Origin: Singulisphaera sp. GP187
Lineage (GTDB): Bacteria; Planctomycetota; Phycisphaerae; Phycisphaerales; SM1A02
NCBI GenBank assembly: GCA_945896765.1
Contig: CAMDEL010000019.1
Coordinates: 1-13,606, forward strand
DNA length: 13,606 bases
Reading direction: 5' to 3'
Below, piece after piece: positions 1-8,242 of the stretch (position 1 is its first letter; each line of letters starts with the position of its first letter). The position numbers were made by a program, and so were the translations under genes. The notes under the pieces were generated by a model. It saw only the letters and a program-made list of their open reading frames with translations. It ran no database searches and had not been told where the DNA came from.

Positions 1-2469
1 ACAACTTCCAGTCCAGCAGCGATTGCTCGTTTGTCGGATACATATCTTCGACTCATCAGAGTTGCACTCGACGAAGATCGAGTCGCAAATTTGCGCGTGC
101 GAATCGAAAAGTTTCTGAGTCGTGATCGGGTACCAGATCAATTCAAACTTCAAATCGCGTTGGGGCGCGCTGATTATCGCATGGCACTGCGGGGCATCGA
201 GCGATTGCGACAAGGACAGGCAAACAGTGATGATAAAGCGCGGACATCTGCATCGCTTCTCCATTCGCTCGAGTCACTGGATCAACTCTTTGATCAGTTA
301 AAAAAGCGTATCGAAGAAATGCGAATCCTCGCTGCGGGAGTCGATGAGCAGCAGAGAATCACATTTGGTGCTGAAATTGATGATGATTCAGATCTTCTGA
401 TGGAGGTGAAGTTCCTTCAGGCATGGTGTCGATATTGGCTTCTTTGGATCGATCGTCCGCCTGCCATTCCGCAACGAAATTCTGCATCGCCTTGGATGCG
501 TCAGGCGTCCGAATTGGTTGCAGCATGGTCTGACCTTCTTGAAACTGGGAAGTCTTTGCCAGAACCAAGTGATTGTTCAATCGATCTTCTTTCAGAGCAG
601 TATTACGCTCAGTCCATTCTTGGCATGGCGTTGACAAAAGCGTTGCAGAGCGATCTTGCTGTTGCGGATGGGTGGTTTGCGCTTCTGAAACAGAGTGGAG
701 TTTGGGAAGGACTCTCCGATTCATCTGACTGGTATCTCCAAGCACTTGTTGATACAGGTTCGTATGAACGTGCGCGAACTTTTCTTGCGAAGTCATCCGA
801 GACTTTGAATTGTCCATCTGTGGTCGGTGCGGCGGTGCGAGCCGTGGAAGAATCTTCGAACAACCCAAACGCACTTGAGTTTGCAAAATCCGCCGTTGCA
901 GTTGCTGCGATCCAGGGTGACTTCGGATCTGTTCGACGGATCACTCGTCGAGTTCCTACACTTGCGCAAGGAGATGGATTTTCAGCTTGTTTGGCTCGTG
1001 GAATCGATTTGTATGACCAAGGTCGTGCGGCGACTCAGCCCAAACTGAAGAAATCATTTTTGGAATCAGCGGTTCGCGAACTTTCGCTCGCTGTGCAATC
1101 TGCTCCAAAGGAACGGCAGACTGCGGCGGCAGTTCAAGAACTTCTCGCTTGGGCGTTGCTCGGTTCAGGACAACCTTGTGAAGCAGCGGAATCATTTGTG
1201 CTTGCATCGAATCAACTCGCAGGAAATCGTGCGGATGAATCGCTTTGGATGGCTGTGGAAAGCTTAACGAAGGGCGGCTGCCCTGATGCGAAAAAAAATA
1301 AGGACTCTCGCGGATTCGTAGTTGCGGGCGAGTATCTCGAACGCTTCGAATCAGGAAATCACGCGAGAAGTGCGGCGGCAATTTTGAGCCAAGCGCCTGG
1401 AGCGGAGCATGACGATGTCTTGGTTGAACGTCTGATTCGTGATACGCAGCGAGAAGGAGAATCAAGCCCATTACGCGAATCCGCGGCATCACTTCTCTAT
1501 CGCCGATTTCGAGCCGCGCAAGGATCGGATCGAGCAAAAGAAGCGAATCGTTTATTAAACGTCCCCCGTTTGCCCTTCACTGCTTGGCCTGCAAATTCGT
1601 TGGACATCGTTGTTCGCCAACAATTAGAGGCTGCACTCGATTCTACGGTTGCACAGATTGATGACGCAAAGAAACTTTTGCAACTGGTCGAAAAGAAGTA
1701 TCCAGTGGGCGAGGAACCGATGGAGTTTCGATCGGAACTTGCAGTTCGAAGGATCGCCCTTGCGCAAGCAACGCAGAATCTTGAAATGTTGACGGAAGCA
1801 ATCGCAGCGATTCGGAAAATATCGGATCTTCAATGGCGCCCAATTGCAGAGGGGATTTATATTCGAGCAGCAGAGTCAATGATTCTGCAAAGAATTCTTT
1901 CCCCACAGCAAACGATTGATTGCCAATACTCATTGGTGGTCGCACGAAGGTTCATGGTGGAGACCGCAAGAAAATCTGCTGATTCTCAGCGAGCCGATGC
2001 GGCGAACATACAACTTGGCCTCGCGTTGTTGAACGCTTCCCGCACCATTCGTGCGAACGCATCTGCGGGAATCGCACCTCCGATTGGTTTGGATGCGCAA
2101 ACGATGTCGAAGGATGCGCTTTCAATTGCAAAGGAGATTCTCGCAAATCGACCTGATGATGCACAAGCTTTTGCACTCATGGCCGATGCAGGAATTGCCT
2201 CTGGTGATTTTAATGTGGCATTTGAGGCGCTTTCACGATTGGTCGGCGCACTCCCATCGCGGTCAGACGCGTGGTTCGAGCGGAAAGCAGATCTGTGCGA
2301 ACTGATGGTCGCATCGAAGCCTGATGAAGTTCGCAAAATTTTGACGCAGCATGTTGTCCTCATTCCAGACTGGGGACCAGGACTTGGTGGCGCACGGTTG
2401 AAAGCATTGGCAGATCGTTTGGGGGTTGTATCGCAGAAAATTCCCGTGGAAGGCAAAGAGAAAAAATGA
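1..2469 (+). CDS. Large helical-repeat (TPR-like) protein of unknown function, 5' end outside window
   Basis: The frame is open from base 1. A TTG at 31 could start an 812-residue protein, but the preceding codons (TTSSPAAIAR) read through without a stop and no ribosome binding site decides the TTG, so I treat the gene as cut by the window edge. I do not recognise a family. The protein is rich in Ala, Leu, Glu and Arg and made mostly of amphipathic helices. The part encoded by about 2110-2400 (AKEILANRPDDAQAFALMAD, then GDFNVAFEALSRLVGALP) reads like two consecutive TPR units, so a solenoid scaffold is inferred. No membrane segment or catalytic motif is visible in the part present. The stop overlaps the start of the next gene by ATGA (2466-2469), so the two are probably translationally coupled and work together. 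Confidence 0.9.
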   Translation, partial: TTSSPAAIARLSDTYLRLIRVALDEDRVANLRVRIEKFLSRDRVPDQFKLQIALGRADYRMALRGIERLRQGQANSDDKARTSASLLHSLESLDQLFDQLKKRIEEMRILAAGVDEQQRITFGAEIDDDSDLLMEVKFLQAWCRYWLLWIDRPPAIPQRNSASPWMRQASELVAAWSDLLETGKSLPEPSDCSIDLLSEQYYAQSILGMALTKALQSDLAVADGWFALLKQSGVWEGLSDSSDWYLQALVDTGSYERARTFLAKSSETLNCPSVVGAAVRAVEESSNNPNALEFAKSAVAVAAIQGDFGSVRRITRRVPTLAQGDGFSACLARGIDLYDQGRAATQPKLKKSFLESAVRELSLAVQSAPKERQTAAAVQELLAWALLGSGQPCEAAESFVLASNQLAGNRADESLWMAVESLTKGGCPDAKKNKDSRGFVVAGEYLERFESGNHARSAAAILSQAPGAEHDDVLVERLIRDTQREGESSPLRESAASLLYRRFRAAQGSDRAKEANRLLNVPRLPFTAWPANSLDIVVRQQLEAALDSTVAQIDDAKKLLQLVEKKYPVGEEPMEFRSELAVRRIALAQATQNLEMLTEAIAAIRKISDLQWRPIAEGIYIRAAESMILQRILSPQQTIDCQYSLVVARRFMVETARKSADSQRADAANIQLGLALLNASRTIRANASAGIAPPIGLDAQTMSKDALSIAKEILANRPDDAQAFALMADAGIASGDFNVAFEALSRLVGALPSRSDAWFERKADLCELMVASKPDEVRKILTQHVVLIPDWGPGLGGARLKALADRLGVVSQKIPVEGKEKK

Positions 2470-5036
2470 GCGCTGCACGCCAGATGCTAAATCTTCCAAT
2501 CAATACAGACGACTACGCGTTGCTTGGAGTCAGTCCTGGATCCTCTCGTGCGCAAATCATTCATGCTGCTCAAGGCAGGCTGAACGCAATCGCTGTTCAT
2601 TCTCAAGCAGAGAGTCAAGAGGCACAGCTTGCTCGATTGGAAATTCGCTCTGCAGCACAAAGATTGGTTGCGATTGCAGCGAAAGCAAGTAAGCAGGCAA
2701 GCAAGCAGGGAAGCAATCAAGCCAGACCAATGCAATTTGGTTCGATTGCCGCAGCAGTTCTGATGCGCCGAAATCCTCGGCGAGCACACATGTTTTTGGC
2801 TCGGATGAAGATGGACGAACCAAAGGTTTCGACATCGCAGGATTTCAACTCGCCGAAGATCAGTGAGCGTGCAAGCGAAATTGACTTCCAAAGTGATCCT
2901 GAACACGTTCGCCGCGCTCCGTGGTTGTTAGTCACCTTTGTATCGCTTTCGCTCATTGGGTTTATTGTCGAGATATTTGTTTTGCGTGCACAGATGCAAA
3001 GCACGCAATCGCAAGATGATTCTAGGAAGGCGGATACAAGTCAAGAAAGCCCTCTTGCAGTCGCTCCCCCACGAGTTCCTGTCACGTCAGCCAAAGTCGA
3101 AGAGCCCATTGTTGCGCCAATCATTGAAACTTCCAGTTCAAATTCGACTGCCCAGAAGGGTGCGAGTACCAAGTCATCGACAAGCAAGATCAATGAAGCA
3201 AGTCGATTACTTCGAAATCGATGGCAACGTGTTGCGCGTGCTGCCGCAGAAATCCCGCCCGAATCAATCGCGCCTGCTACTTCAAGCAACGAAGATCCTC
3301 TGCAAGAATCGCTTCGACAAGGCATCTTGCTTGAACGTATGGCTTCGCTTGATTTCATCGCGCGTCAATTGGAAGCGGGGGATGATCAATCAGCGACTCT
3401 CTTGCTCGATACAATTTCGACTGAGTCGTCCATCACGATCACAACGCGCGCCCCGATCACTGCTCAACTCTCAATGGAAATCGATGGCGAATTGAGCAAA
3501 GGCCTCGCTCGATTTCCTGGGACAAGTCAAGGCCGCATCGCGCTTCTTCGCTCCTTTCGTACGCGACCATCAGCTCCTGGAAGGCTTGACGCTCAAACGC
3601 TTGTTCAGGAAGCGCTCAAAGGCCCCAGTCGTGCAAGCCGCACAATTGCTCAAGCAATTCTTGTGGATCGTGGGATGAATTCTCTGAATGTCCTTGATGC
3701 GGTCGATGAGCGATTCGTCGAATTGGCAAATGACCCAGCGCTTTCTGGGATGATTTATTCATTCAGCGGTATCGACCCCAACGGTGTGGAGGGTTCTCCT
3801 GCGGCGCGTGCATCGATCGTCAAACAGATCATCGTCCTTCGTGGATCTCGGGTGAATGAACTTGACATCGCATCTGCAGATTTTGGAACGACGCTGCGAA
3901 AAATTGCCGTGTTCATGAGAATCCCGAATCCTCCCAAGGAGGCCTCAGAACTCTTGCGAGCAATCAACCCAAAGTATTCAACTCGTCAACTTCGCATGGG
4001 TGGTTTGAACGATTCTGGCGTTCTGCATGTGCTTGTTCAGAATGGCACAGCGTTGTTGAGAGATCAAGCATCAATGTTGAAGGTTCGTCGTCCAGCGGAC
4101 CATGCCATGATTGATCAAGTTGTATTTGATGCGACCATCGAACGAAGTCTTGCGACAACTGCTCTGGGGCAAGCGGTCGTCAATGCTCGCGCACTCTTGG
4201 CGATGGATGCGATTCAGTTGGGCGTTCCTTCTCTGCAGGTTCAAGTAAATCATTTGATCAGCGCACCTCTGTCGCTTCAGTGGGATGCAGCATTTGCACC
4301 AGAGATTATTGCTCGTTGGCAGAGCAGACTTGAAGCGCTGACCCCTTCAAACCCTGCCGAATATCTGAATCTTGCGGAAGAAGTTGCAGACGAATCGAAT
4401 GATGCGGGAAGCCAACAGCTTGCGCGGCAACTTTATTCCTTGGCGGCTGCGATGGATGCCGATTCTCTTGCATCGACTGCGGCTTTGGGGCTCGCTGCTT
4501 TGGAGAATGACAAAACTGTTGAAGGGCGTAAAGCGAGTCAGCGTTGGTTGGCAATCGCACAGCGCTGGTCGAAGTTCGAGATTTCGCGTGGCGCAGATTT
4601 CTCGGGGGGAGTTGATTCTGTTGGGTCAGCCGTGCGACTTGGTGTGGTTGAAGCAATCGTTCAATATCGCCGTGGATATGGAAGGCGAGCAAATGATCGA
4701 CTGAAAAAACCACAAGTTCGCGCCTTCTTTGATTCGTTTATGCAGAAGGTGCCTGGAGGAATCGAGGAGTTTGATCGACTTTCTGCGATTCATACCAACG
4801 GAACTCCGCCGCCTCTTTCTCCAGAAACAATCGACGCGCTTCTGCGAGTCGAGCATGGTTTATTGAAGCCGAAGAGTGTGCTCTGGTCTGACGCGATTTC
4901 GATGGGTGAGGGCGGGCCAACATTTGATGCGCCTATCGGTACACCTGCAGAGATCTTCGGCGTTGATCCCGCGCGAAATCGTTGGACACCAAACGGGTGG
5001 ATCCAGGTCGATGGTGTGCGTGCTGACAAGAAGTGA
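2466..5036 (+). CDS. Large single-pass membrane protein with J-domain-like N-terminus, function unknown
   Basis: An 856-residue protein whose ATG overlaps the stop of the upstream gene. Residues 16-40 (DYALLGVSPGSSRAQIIHAA) resemble the first helices of a DnaJ J domain, but the HPD tripeptide needed to stimulate DnaK is absent, so a J-like fold is only a suggestion. A short Lys/Gln/Ser repeat lies near residues 74-87. A single hydrophobic helix at about 151-173 (APWLLVTFVSLSLIGFIVEI) follows R149 R150, so the positive-inside rule puts the N-terminus in the cytoplasm. Residues about 175-240 are a Ser/Thr/Pro/Gln-rich linker, followed by some 600 residues of mixed, mostly helical sequence that would be extracytoplasmic. 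The C-terminus has several Trp and Gly residues (NRWTPNGWIQVDG). It ends only 32 bases from the end of the convergent PLP-enzyme gene. I recognise no family. Confidence 0.93.
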   Translation: MSAARQMLNLPINTDDYALLGVSPGSSRAQIIHAAQGRLNAIAVHSQAESQEAQLARLEIRSAAQRLVAIAAKASKQASKQGSNQARPMQFGSIAAAVLMRRNPRRAHMFLARMKMDEPKVSTSQDFNSPKISERASEIDFQSDPEHVRRAPWLLVTFVSLSLIGFIVEIFVLRAQMQSTQSQDDSRKADTSQESPLAVAPPRVPVTSAKVEEPIVAPIIETSSSNSTAQKGASTKSSTSKINEASRLLRNRWQRVARAAAEIPPESIAPATSSNEDPLQESLRQGILLERMASLDFIARQLEAGDDQSATLLLDTISTESSITITTRAPITAQLSMEIDGELSKGLARFPGTSQGRIALLRSFRTRPSAPGRLDAQTLVQEALKGPSRASRTIAQAILVDRGMNSLNVLDAVDERFVELANDPALSGMIYSFSGIDPNGVEGSPAARASIVKQIIVLRGSRVNELDIASADFGTTLRKIAVFMRIPNPPKEASELLRAINPKYSTRQLRMGGLNDSGVLHVLVQNGTALLRDQASMLKVRRPADHAMIDQVVFDATIERSLATTALGQAVVNARALLAMDAIQLGVPSLQVQVNHLISAPLSLQWDAAFAPEIIARWQSRLEALTPSNPAEYLNLAEEVADESNDAGSQQLARQLYSLAAAMDADSLASTAALGLAALENDKTVEGRKASQRWLAIAQRWSKFEISRGADFSGGVDSVGSAVRLGVVEAIVQYRRGYGRRANDRLKKPQVRAFFDSFMQKVPGGIEEFDRLSAIHTNGTPPPLSPETIDALLRVEHGLLKPKSVLWSDAISMGEGGPTFDAPIGTPAEIFGVDPARNRWTPNGWIQVDGVRADKK
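2685..2720 (+). repeat. 12-bp in-frame tandem repeat (about 3 copies) inside the membrane protein gene
   Basis: Two near-identical 12-mers (GCAAGTAAGCAG at 2685-2696, GCAAGCAAGCAG at 2697-2708) are followed by a diverged copy (GGAAGCAATCAA at 2709-2720). They encode ASKQ ASKQ GSNQ, a basic, flexible stretch between the J-like N-terminus and the membrane helix. In-frame length means copy-number slippage would not break the gene. Confidence 0.7.
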
Positions 5037-5068
5037 CGCGCTCGCTGTTTGGCGCTCGATCGAAATTT

Positions 5069-6268
5069 CTAAGCAAATGCTTGTGCCAAATCCGCAATCA
5101 GGTCCTCTGTATTTTCAATTCCAACTGAAAGTCTCACCAGCGAATCCATAATTCCAAGTGCTTCGCGTTCTGCTGTCGGAACGCTGGCGTGAGTCATAAT
5201 TGCTGGATGTTCGATCAGACTTTCGACGCCGCCAAGACTTTCGGCAAGCGCAAACAGATGAACGCGCTCTAGGAATTTCCGACTCTCTGCAATCCCACCA
5301 TGCAAATGAATCGTGATCATTCCGCCGAATGCAGGCACGCCATTCATACGCATTTGTCGTGCTGCAAGCGCGTGTTGCGGATGTGATGCAAGACCGGGAT
5401 AGACCACCGTTTTCACTGCAGGCTGAGTGGTCAACCACTGGGCGATTTTCTGCGCAGATTCGCAGTGCTGTTTCATTCGAATCGCAAGAGTCTTTGCGCC
5501 ACGCAGCGTGAGATATGCATCGAATGGTCCCATCACGCTACCAATCGCATTCTGCATAAAGCGGAGTTTCTCTGCGAGATCTCGCCGTGATGTCACCAAA
5601 CAACCGCCGATGACATCGCTGTGGCCGCCAAGATATTTCGTCGTTGAGTGCATCACAATATCGATGCCGCATTCGAGTGGTCGCTGCAAAATTGGTGATG
5701 CAAATGTATTGTCGACCACTGTGATCGCACCGTGCGCACGACCGACTCGCGCAACTGCATCGATGTCAACAACTTTTAATGTTGGATTTGTCGGCGTCTC
5801 CGCCCAAATCATCTGCGGCTTGCACGCTTGCGCTGCGCGCTCGAGCGCTGCGGTATCGCTCATATCAACAAAGACAACCTTGAGTCCTTGCGAACGCTGA
5901 CGCACGCGTTGCAGCAATCGATTCGTACCGCCATACACATCGTCCATGCACATGACCGTTTGACCCGCATCGAGCAATTCCAAGCATGTCGCAATTGCCG
6001 CAAGTCCACTGGCGAATGCGAATCCACCTTGCGTACGATCTTCTTCTTCTGTCAGTCCAGTGGATTCCAGATTTGCGAGGCATCTTTCGAGCGCAAACCG
6101 TGTCACATTATGACTGCGCGAATATTCGAATCCTTTGTGCACCCCAGGGGACTCTTGAATGAATGTTGAAGATGTATAGATGGGCGGCATAACTGCGCCT
6201 GTCGTTGGATCAGGACGCTGGCCACCGTGAATACAACGGCTCTCAAGATGCAGGGGTTTTGGATTCAT
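5069..6268 (-). CDS. Cystathionine gamma-synthase / gamma-lyase family PLP enzyme
   Basis: A 399-residue protein of usual length for the Cys/Met metabolism PLP enzymes, which make, break or exchange the thioether of cystathionine or homocysteine precursors in the cytoplasm. The PLP lysine is K211 in STTKYLGGHSDVIGG. The phosphate- and ring-binding segments YSRSHNVTR (about 49-57), FASGLAA (85-91) and DDVYGGTNRLL (109-119) are present, as are D186 in VVDNTFASP and the C-terminal SLGGVESLIEHP. In most relatives the first segment reads YSRxxNPTR, so Pro is replaced by Val here. The family separates poorly from sequence alone: gamma-synthase (metB), gamma-lyase (mccB) and O-acetylhomoserine sulfhydrylase relatives all fit, so I give no symbol. 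The ATG at 6268 begins MNPKPLHLES. It is a stand-alone gene, convergent with the membrane protein gene and downstream of the ssb terminator. Confidence 0.95.
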   Translation of the reverse strand: MNPKPLHLESRCIHGGQRPDPTTGAVMPPIYTSSTFIQESPGVHKGFEYSRSHNVTRFALERCLANLESTGLTEEEDRTQGGFAFASGLAAIATCLELLDAGQTVMCMDDVYGGTNRLLQRVRQRSQGLKVVFVDMSDTAALERAAQACKPQMIWAETPTNPTLKVVDIDAVARVGRAHGAITVVDNTFASPILQRPLECGIDIVMHSTTKYLGGHSDVIGGCLVTSRRDLAEKLRFMQNAIGSVMGPFDAYLTLRGAKTLAIRMKQHCESAQKIAQWLTTQPAVKTVVYPGLASHPQHALAARQMRMNGVPAFGGMITIHLHGGIAESRKFLERVHLFALAESLGGVESLIEHPAIMTHASVPTAEREALGIMDSLVRLSVGIENTEDLIADLAQAFA

Positions 6269-6304
6269 GCGATTAGGGTAACGAATGCGCTCATGTCACG
6301 CTGA

Positions 6305-6337
6305 ATTCCGCCATCGCATTCCGCCATCGCATTCCGC
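6305..6337. repeat. 13-bp tandem repeat, about 2.5 copies
   Basis: ATTCCGCCATCGC occurs at 6305-6317 and exactly again at 6318-6330, followed by the partial copy ATTCCGC at 6331-6337. It lies between the start of the PLP-enzyme gene and the terminator-like hairpin behind ssb. No function is evident. Confidence 0.85.
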
Positions 6338-6340
6338 GCC

Positions 6341-6392
6341 AATCAAAACAGACAAGCGGGATTTGGGAACCGCAGGCATTCCTAAATCCCGC
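6341..6392 (-). terminator. Probable intrinsic terminator downstream of ssb
   Basis: Arms 6356-6369 (GCGGGATTTGGGAA) and 6379-6392 (TTCCTAAATCCCGC) pair over 14 positions with one mismatch, around a 9-base loop. Read on the minus strand the stem is followed by TTGTCTGTTTTGATT, a moderately T-rich tail. It sits 40 bases past the ssb stop and upstream of the PLP-enzyme gene. The single mismatch is G-U if read on plus and A-C on minus, so direction is not certain. Confidence 0.6.
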
Positions 6393-6432
6393 CGTCACAT
6401 TTCATGAACTGGCGTTACGAATACATTCCAAA

Positions 6433-6897
6433 TCAGAACGGAATGTCTTCCTCTGGAGTTGGAACATGTCCTTCGCCACCGTTGCTTGGTGCTGAGCGAA
6501 AATTGCTTCCTTGATTGCTCGTCGCGCCTTCGCCGCCACCAGCGCCACCGCCACCACCACCGCCAGTTGGAGTGCCCATGAATTGGAAGCTCTCGATGAC
6601 GACTCGCATCTTCGATCGCTTCTGTCCATCTTTATCCGTCCACTGGTCCAATTTCAGCCGGCCTTCGATGAACACAGGTCGCCCCTTCGAGAGGTACTGC
6701 TTCATCACTTCGGCGGTGCGCCCCCAAGCTTCGCAGTCGACGAAGGTCGTTTCTTCACGATCCTCGCCTTCCTTGGTTCGGAATCGCCGATTGACGGCAA
6801 GACCGATTTCCGCAACGGACTGATTGCCCGCGATGCTCTTGAGTTCGACGTCCCGCGTGAGATTTCCCATTAATAAAACTTTGTTGTAACTCGCCAT
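6433..6897 (-). CDS. ssb: Single-stranded DNA-binding protein SSB
   Basis: A 154-residue SSB. It coats single-stranded DNA during replication, recombination and repair and recruits partner proteins through its C-terminal tip. The OB-fold covers about residues 1-108: MASYNKVLLMGNLTRDVEL, then AVNRRF, then TFVDCEAWGRTAEVMKQYL and KGRPVFIEGRLK. It is followed by a Gly-rich linker with an unbroken run of Gly (about 112-118) and the canonical acidic tip PEEDIPF. The start is the ATG at 6897, because AGGAGG (6905-6910 on the opposite strand) sits 7 bases upstream and MASYNKV is the family's usual N-terminus. The longer open frame to 6972 is discarded. Although it follows rpsF on the same strand, as in many bacteria, a terminator lies between them, so ssb probably has its own promoter. 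rpsR and rplI are not adjacent. Confidence 0.98.
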   Translation of the reverse strand: MASYNKVLLMGNLTRDVELKSIAGNQSVAEIGLAVNRRFRTKEGEDREETTFVDCEAWGRTAEVMKQYLSKGRPVFIEGRLKLDQWTDKDGQKRSKMRVVIESFQFMGTPTGGGGGGGAGGGEGATSNQGSNFRSAPSNGGEGHVPTPEEDIPF

Positions 6898-6940
6898 AGT
6901 GTGGCCTCCTGCACACGATCCTATCGACTCGCAAGACGAA

Positions 6941-6992
6941 ACATCCAAAACAAGAAAAAATTCCCCGACCATTTTTTATGGCGCGGGGAATT
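6941..6992 (-). terminator. Intrinsic terminator behind rpsF, before ssb
   Basis: Read on the minus strand: AATTCCCCG (6992-6984) pairs perfectly with CGGGGAATT (6967-6959). An inner CCAT/ATGG can also pair in the loop, and the stem is followed at once by TTTTTCTTGTTTTGG. This is a strong rho-independent terminator. It ends the tRNA-Gln to rpsF run and separates it from ssb. Confidence 0.87.
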
Positions 6993-7001
6993 GGTTTCTC
7001 A

Positions 7002-7027
7002 AGTCAGGACCAGTCAGGACCAGTCAG
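7002..7027. repeat. 10-bp tandem repeat, about 2.6 copies, in the rpsF-ssb gap
   Basis: AGTCAGGACC at 7002-7011 and again at 7012-7021, followed by AGTCAG at 7022-7027. It lies between the rpsF stop codon and the terminator. No role is apparent. Confidence 0.85.
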
Positions 7028-7090
7028 CACTAGCCCAAACGAAAGGTGGGGGCTGGCGATGGAGCCGGTCGAGGGGATTCAACCCTTCGA

Positions 7091-7525
7091 TCAGTCCATC
7101 ATGATGTTTGGAGCGTTTTCGCCCTCGTTTTCAGCAGCCTCGTTGGTTTGCTTACGAAGCTTGGCTTCCATAACAAGTCGAGCCTGACCTTCCGCATCCT
7201 GCATTTGCTCCATCGAAAGATGGTCAGCCTTCACGATCATTGCGCGAAGCATGCGCTCGGAGAGAGTGCAGTCACGCTCGATCGACACGATGGCCGAAGT
7301 CGGTGCGGTGAAATAGGCGAGGAAATAAACGCCGCGCTTATTGCTCTTGATGTCAAAGGCGAGCCGACGCTCATCCCACTTGACGAGGCTGACGATTTCG
7401 CCACCGTGGCGAGTGATGGATTCACGAACATGATCCGAGGCCGCAGCAAGATCAGCGGTGACGGCCTGAGGGAAGAGGAACATACCTTCGTATTGGCGAA
7501 TGGTTGTTTTTGTAGCAGTAGACAT
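7091..7525 (-). CDS. rpsF: 30S ribosomal protein bS6
   Basis: A 144-residue bS6, a component of the platform of the small ribosomal subunit that normally pairs with bS18. Recognisable segments are the N-terminal strand YEGMFLFP (residues 12-19), the helix carrying HVRESITRHGGEIVSLVKWDERRLAFDI, then KRGVYFLAYFTAP and ERDCTLSERMLRAMIVK. These follow the bS6 ferredoxin-like order. The C-terminus is extended by a Gln/Glu/Asn-rich acidic tail ending NIMMD. The start is the ATG at 7525, where AGGAG (7532-7536, opposite strand) lies 6 bases upstream. The longer frame to 7678 overlaps pth and is not credible. It follows pth with a 44-base gap and is the last gene before a strong terminator. Confidence 0.97.
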   Translation of the reverse strand: MSTATKTTIRQYEGMFLFPQAVTADLAAASDHVRESITRHGGEIVSLVKWDERRLAFDIKSNKRGVYFLAYFTAPTSAIVSIERDCTLSERMLRAMIVKADHLSMEQMQDAEGQARLVMEAKLRKQTNEAAENEGENAPNIMMD

Positions 7526-7569
7526 TTGATACTCCTTGGAATTACTTCTTTGAAAAACTTTTAGAACGG

Positions 7570-8178
7570 TCAAGATTGATTCGCAGATGTATCGCCAGTC
7601 GTGGCGATCACCTTTCGGTTGAACTGATTCATTGTTGCCGCGAGTCCTTCGCGACACCAGAGTTGGACGGCTTTGCATGCATCTTCGATTCCCTCTTCTG
7701 CGAGTGGCTTCTGATCGTCGGTGAAACGACCAAGCACATAATCCGCCTGTGGAATCACGCCAGGTTTGTCGATGCCAACTCGGCAGCGACTCCAGTCGGG
7801 TGATCCCAATGCAGCAAGAATGTCGGTCAGCCCATTATGGCCGCCCGCACCGCCTTCACCACGAATGCGAATCGTTCCGCACGGAAGATCCAAGTCGTCG
7901 GCAATCACGATGAGTTCGCTTGTCGCGTTCATCTTGAAAAATCCGATCGCCTCGGCGACTGCGCGTCCCGATCGATTCATGAATGTTGTCGGCTTCAGCA
8001 GAAGTACTCGTTGACCAGCAATCTCGGCTTCGACAGTCAATCCGTTGAAGCGCGCGCGCGCAGATCCAGTTGGATCTGAGAAACGACGAGCCAAACGGTC
8101 GATCACTTCGTACCCGACATTATGTCGAGTGCGAGAGTATTCGGGGCCGGGATTGCCAAGGCCAACGATCAACTTCAT
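7570..8178 (-). CDS. pth: Peptidyl-tRNA hydrolase
   Basis: A 202-residue Pth, close to the bacterial norm of about 190-200. It cleaves the ester bond of peptidyl-tRNAs released from stalled ribosomes, recycling tRNA. Active-site residues are all in place: N9 in GLGNPG, the catalytic H19 in RTRHNVGYE, N68 in KPTTFMNRSG, D94 in VIADDLDLP, and N115 in GGAGGHNGL. The C-terminal lid segment is about residues 135-190 (DYVLGRF). The ATG at 8178 is preceded by GAGGAA (8185-8190, opposite strand) at 6 bases. It lies 64 bases behind rplY and 44 before rpsF on the same strand, in the classic prs-ctc-pth order. Confidence 0.98.
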   Translation of the reverse strand: MKLIVGLGNPGPEYSRTRHNVGYEVIDRLARRFSDPTGSARARFNGLTVEAEIAGQRVLLLKPTTFMNRSGRAVAEAIGFFKMNATSELIVIADDLDLPCGTIRIRGEGGAGGHNGLTDILAALGSPDWSRCRVGIDKPGVIPQADYVLGRFTDDQKPLAEEGIEDACKAVQLWCREGLAATMNQFNRKVIATTGDTSANQS

Positions 8179-8242
8179 GTTGATTTCCTCATTGCTGATT
8201 GACCAGTAAAGAGAAGTCGAAAATGAGCAGAACCGATTTGCA

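Noticed and set aside
956..1537. 193-codon antisense frame in the first gene, and similar antisense frames elsewhere
   Set aside because: They lie fully within well-supported genes on the other strand and have no ribosome site or recognisable domain.
6305..6337. CRISPR-like or mobile-element repeat
   Set aside because: The units are directly adjacent without spacers and only about 2.5 copies, so this is a simple tandem duplication.
6898..6972. 25-residue N-terminal extension of ssb
   Set aside because: It would include the terminator hairpin, and AGGAGG lies 7 bases before the ATG at 6897 with a typical SSB N-terminus.
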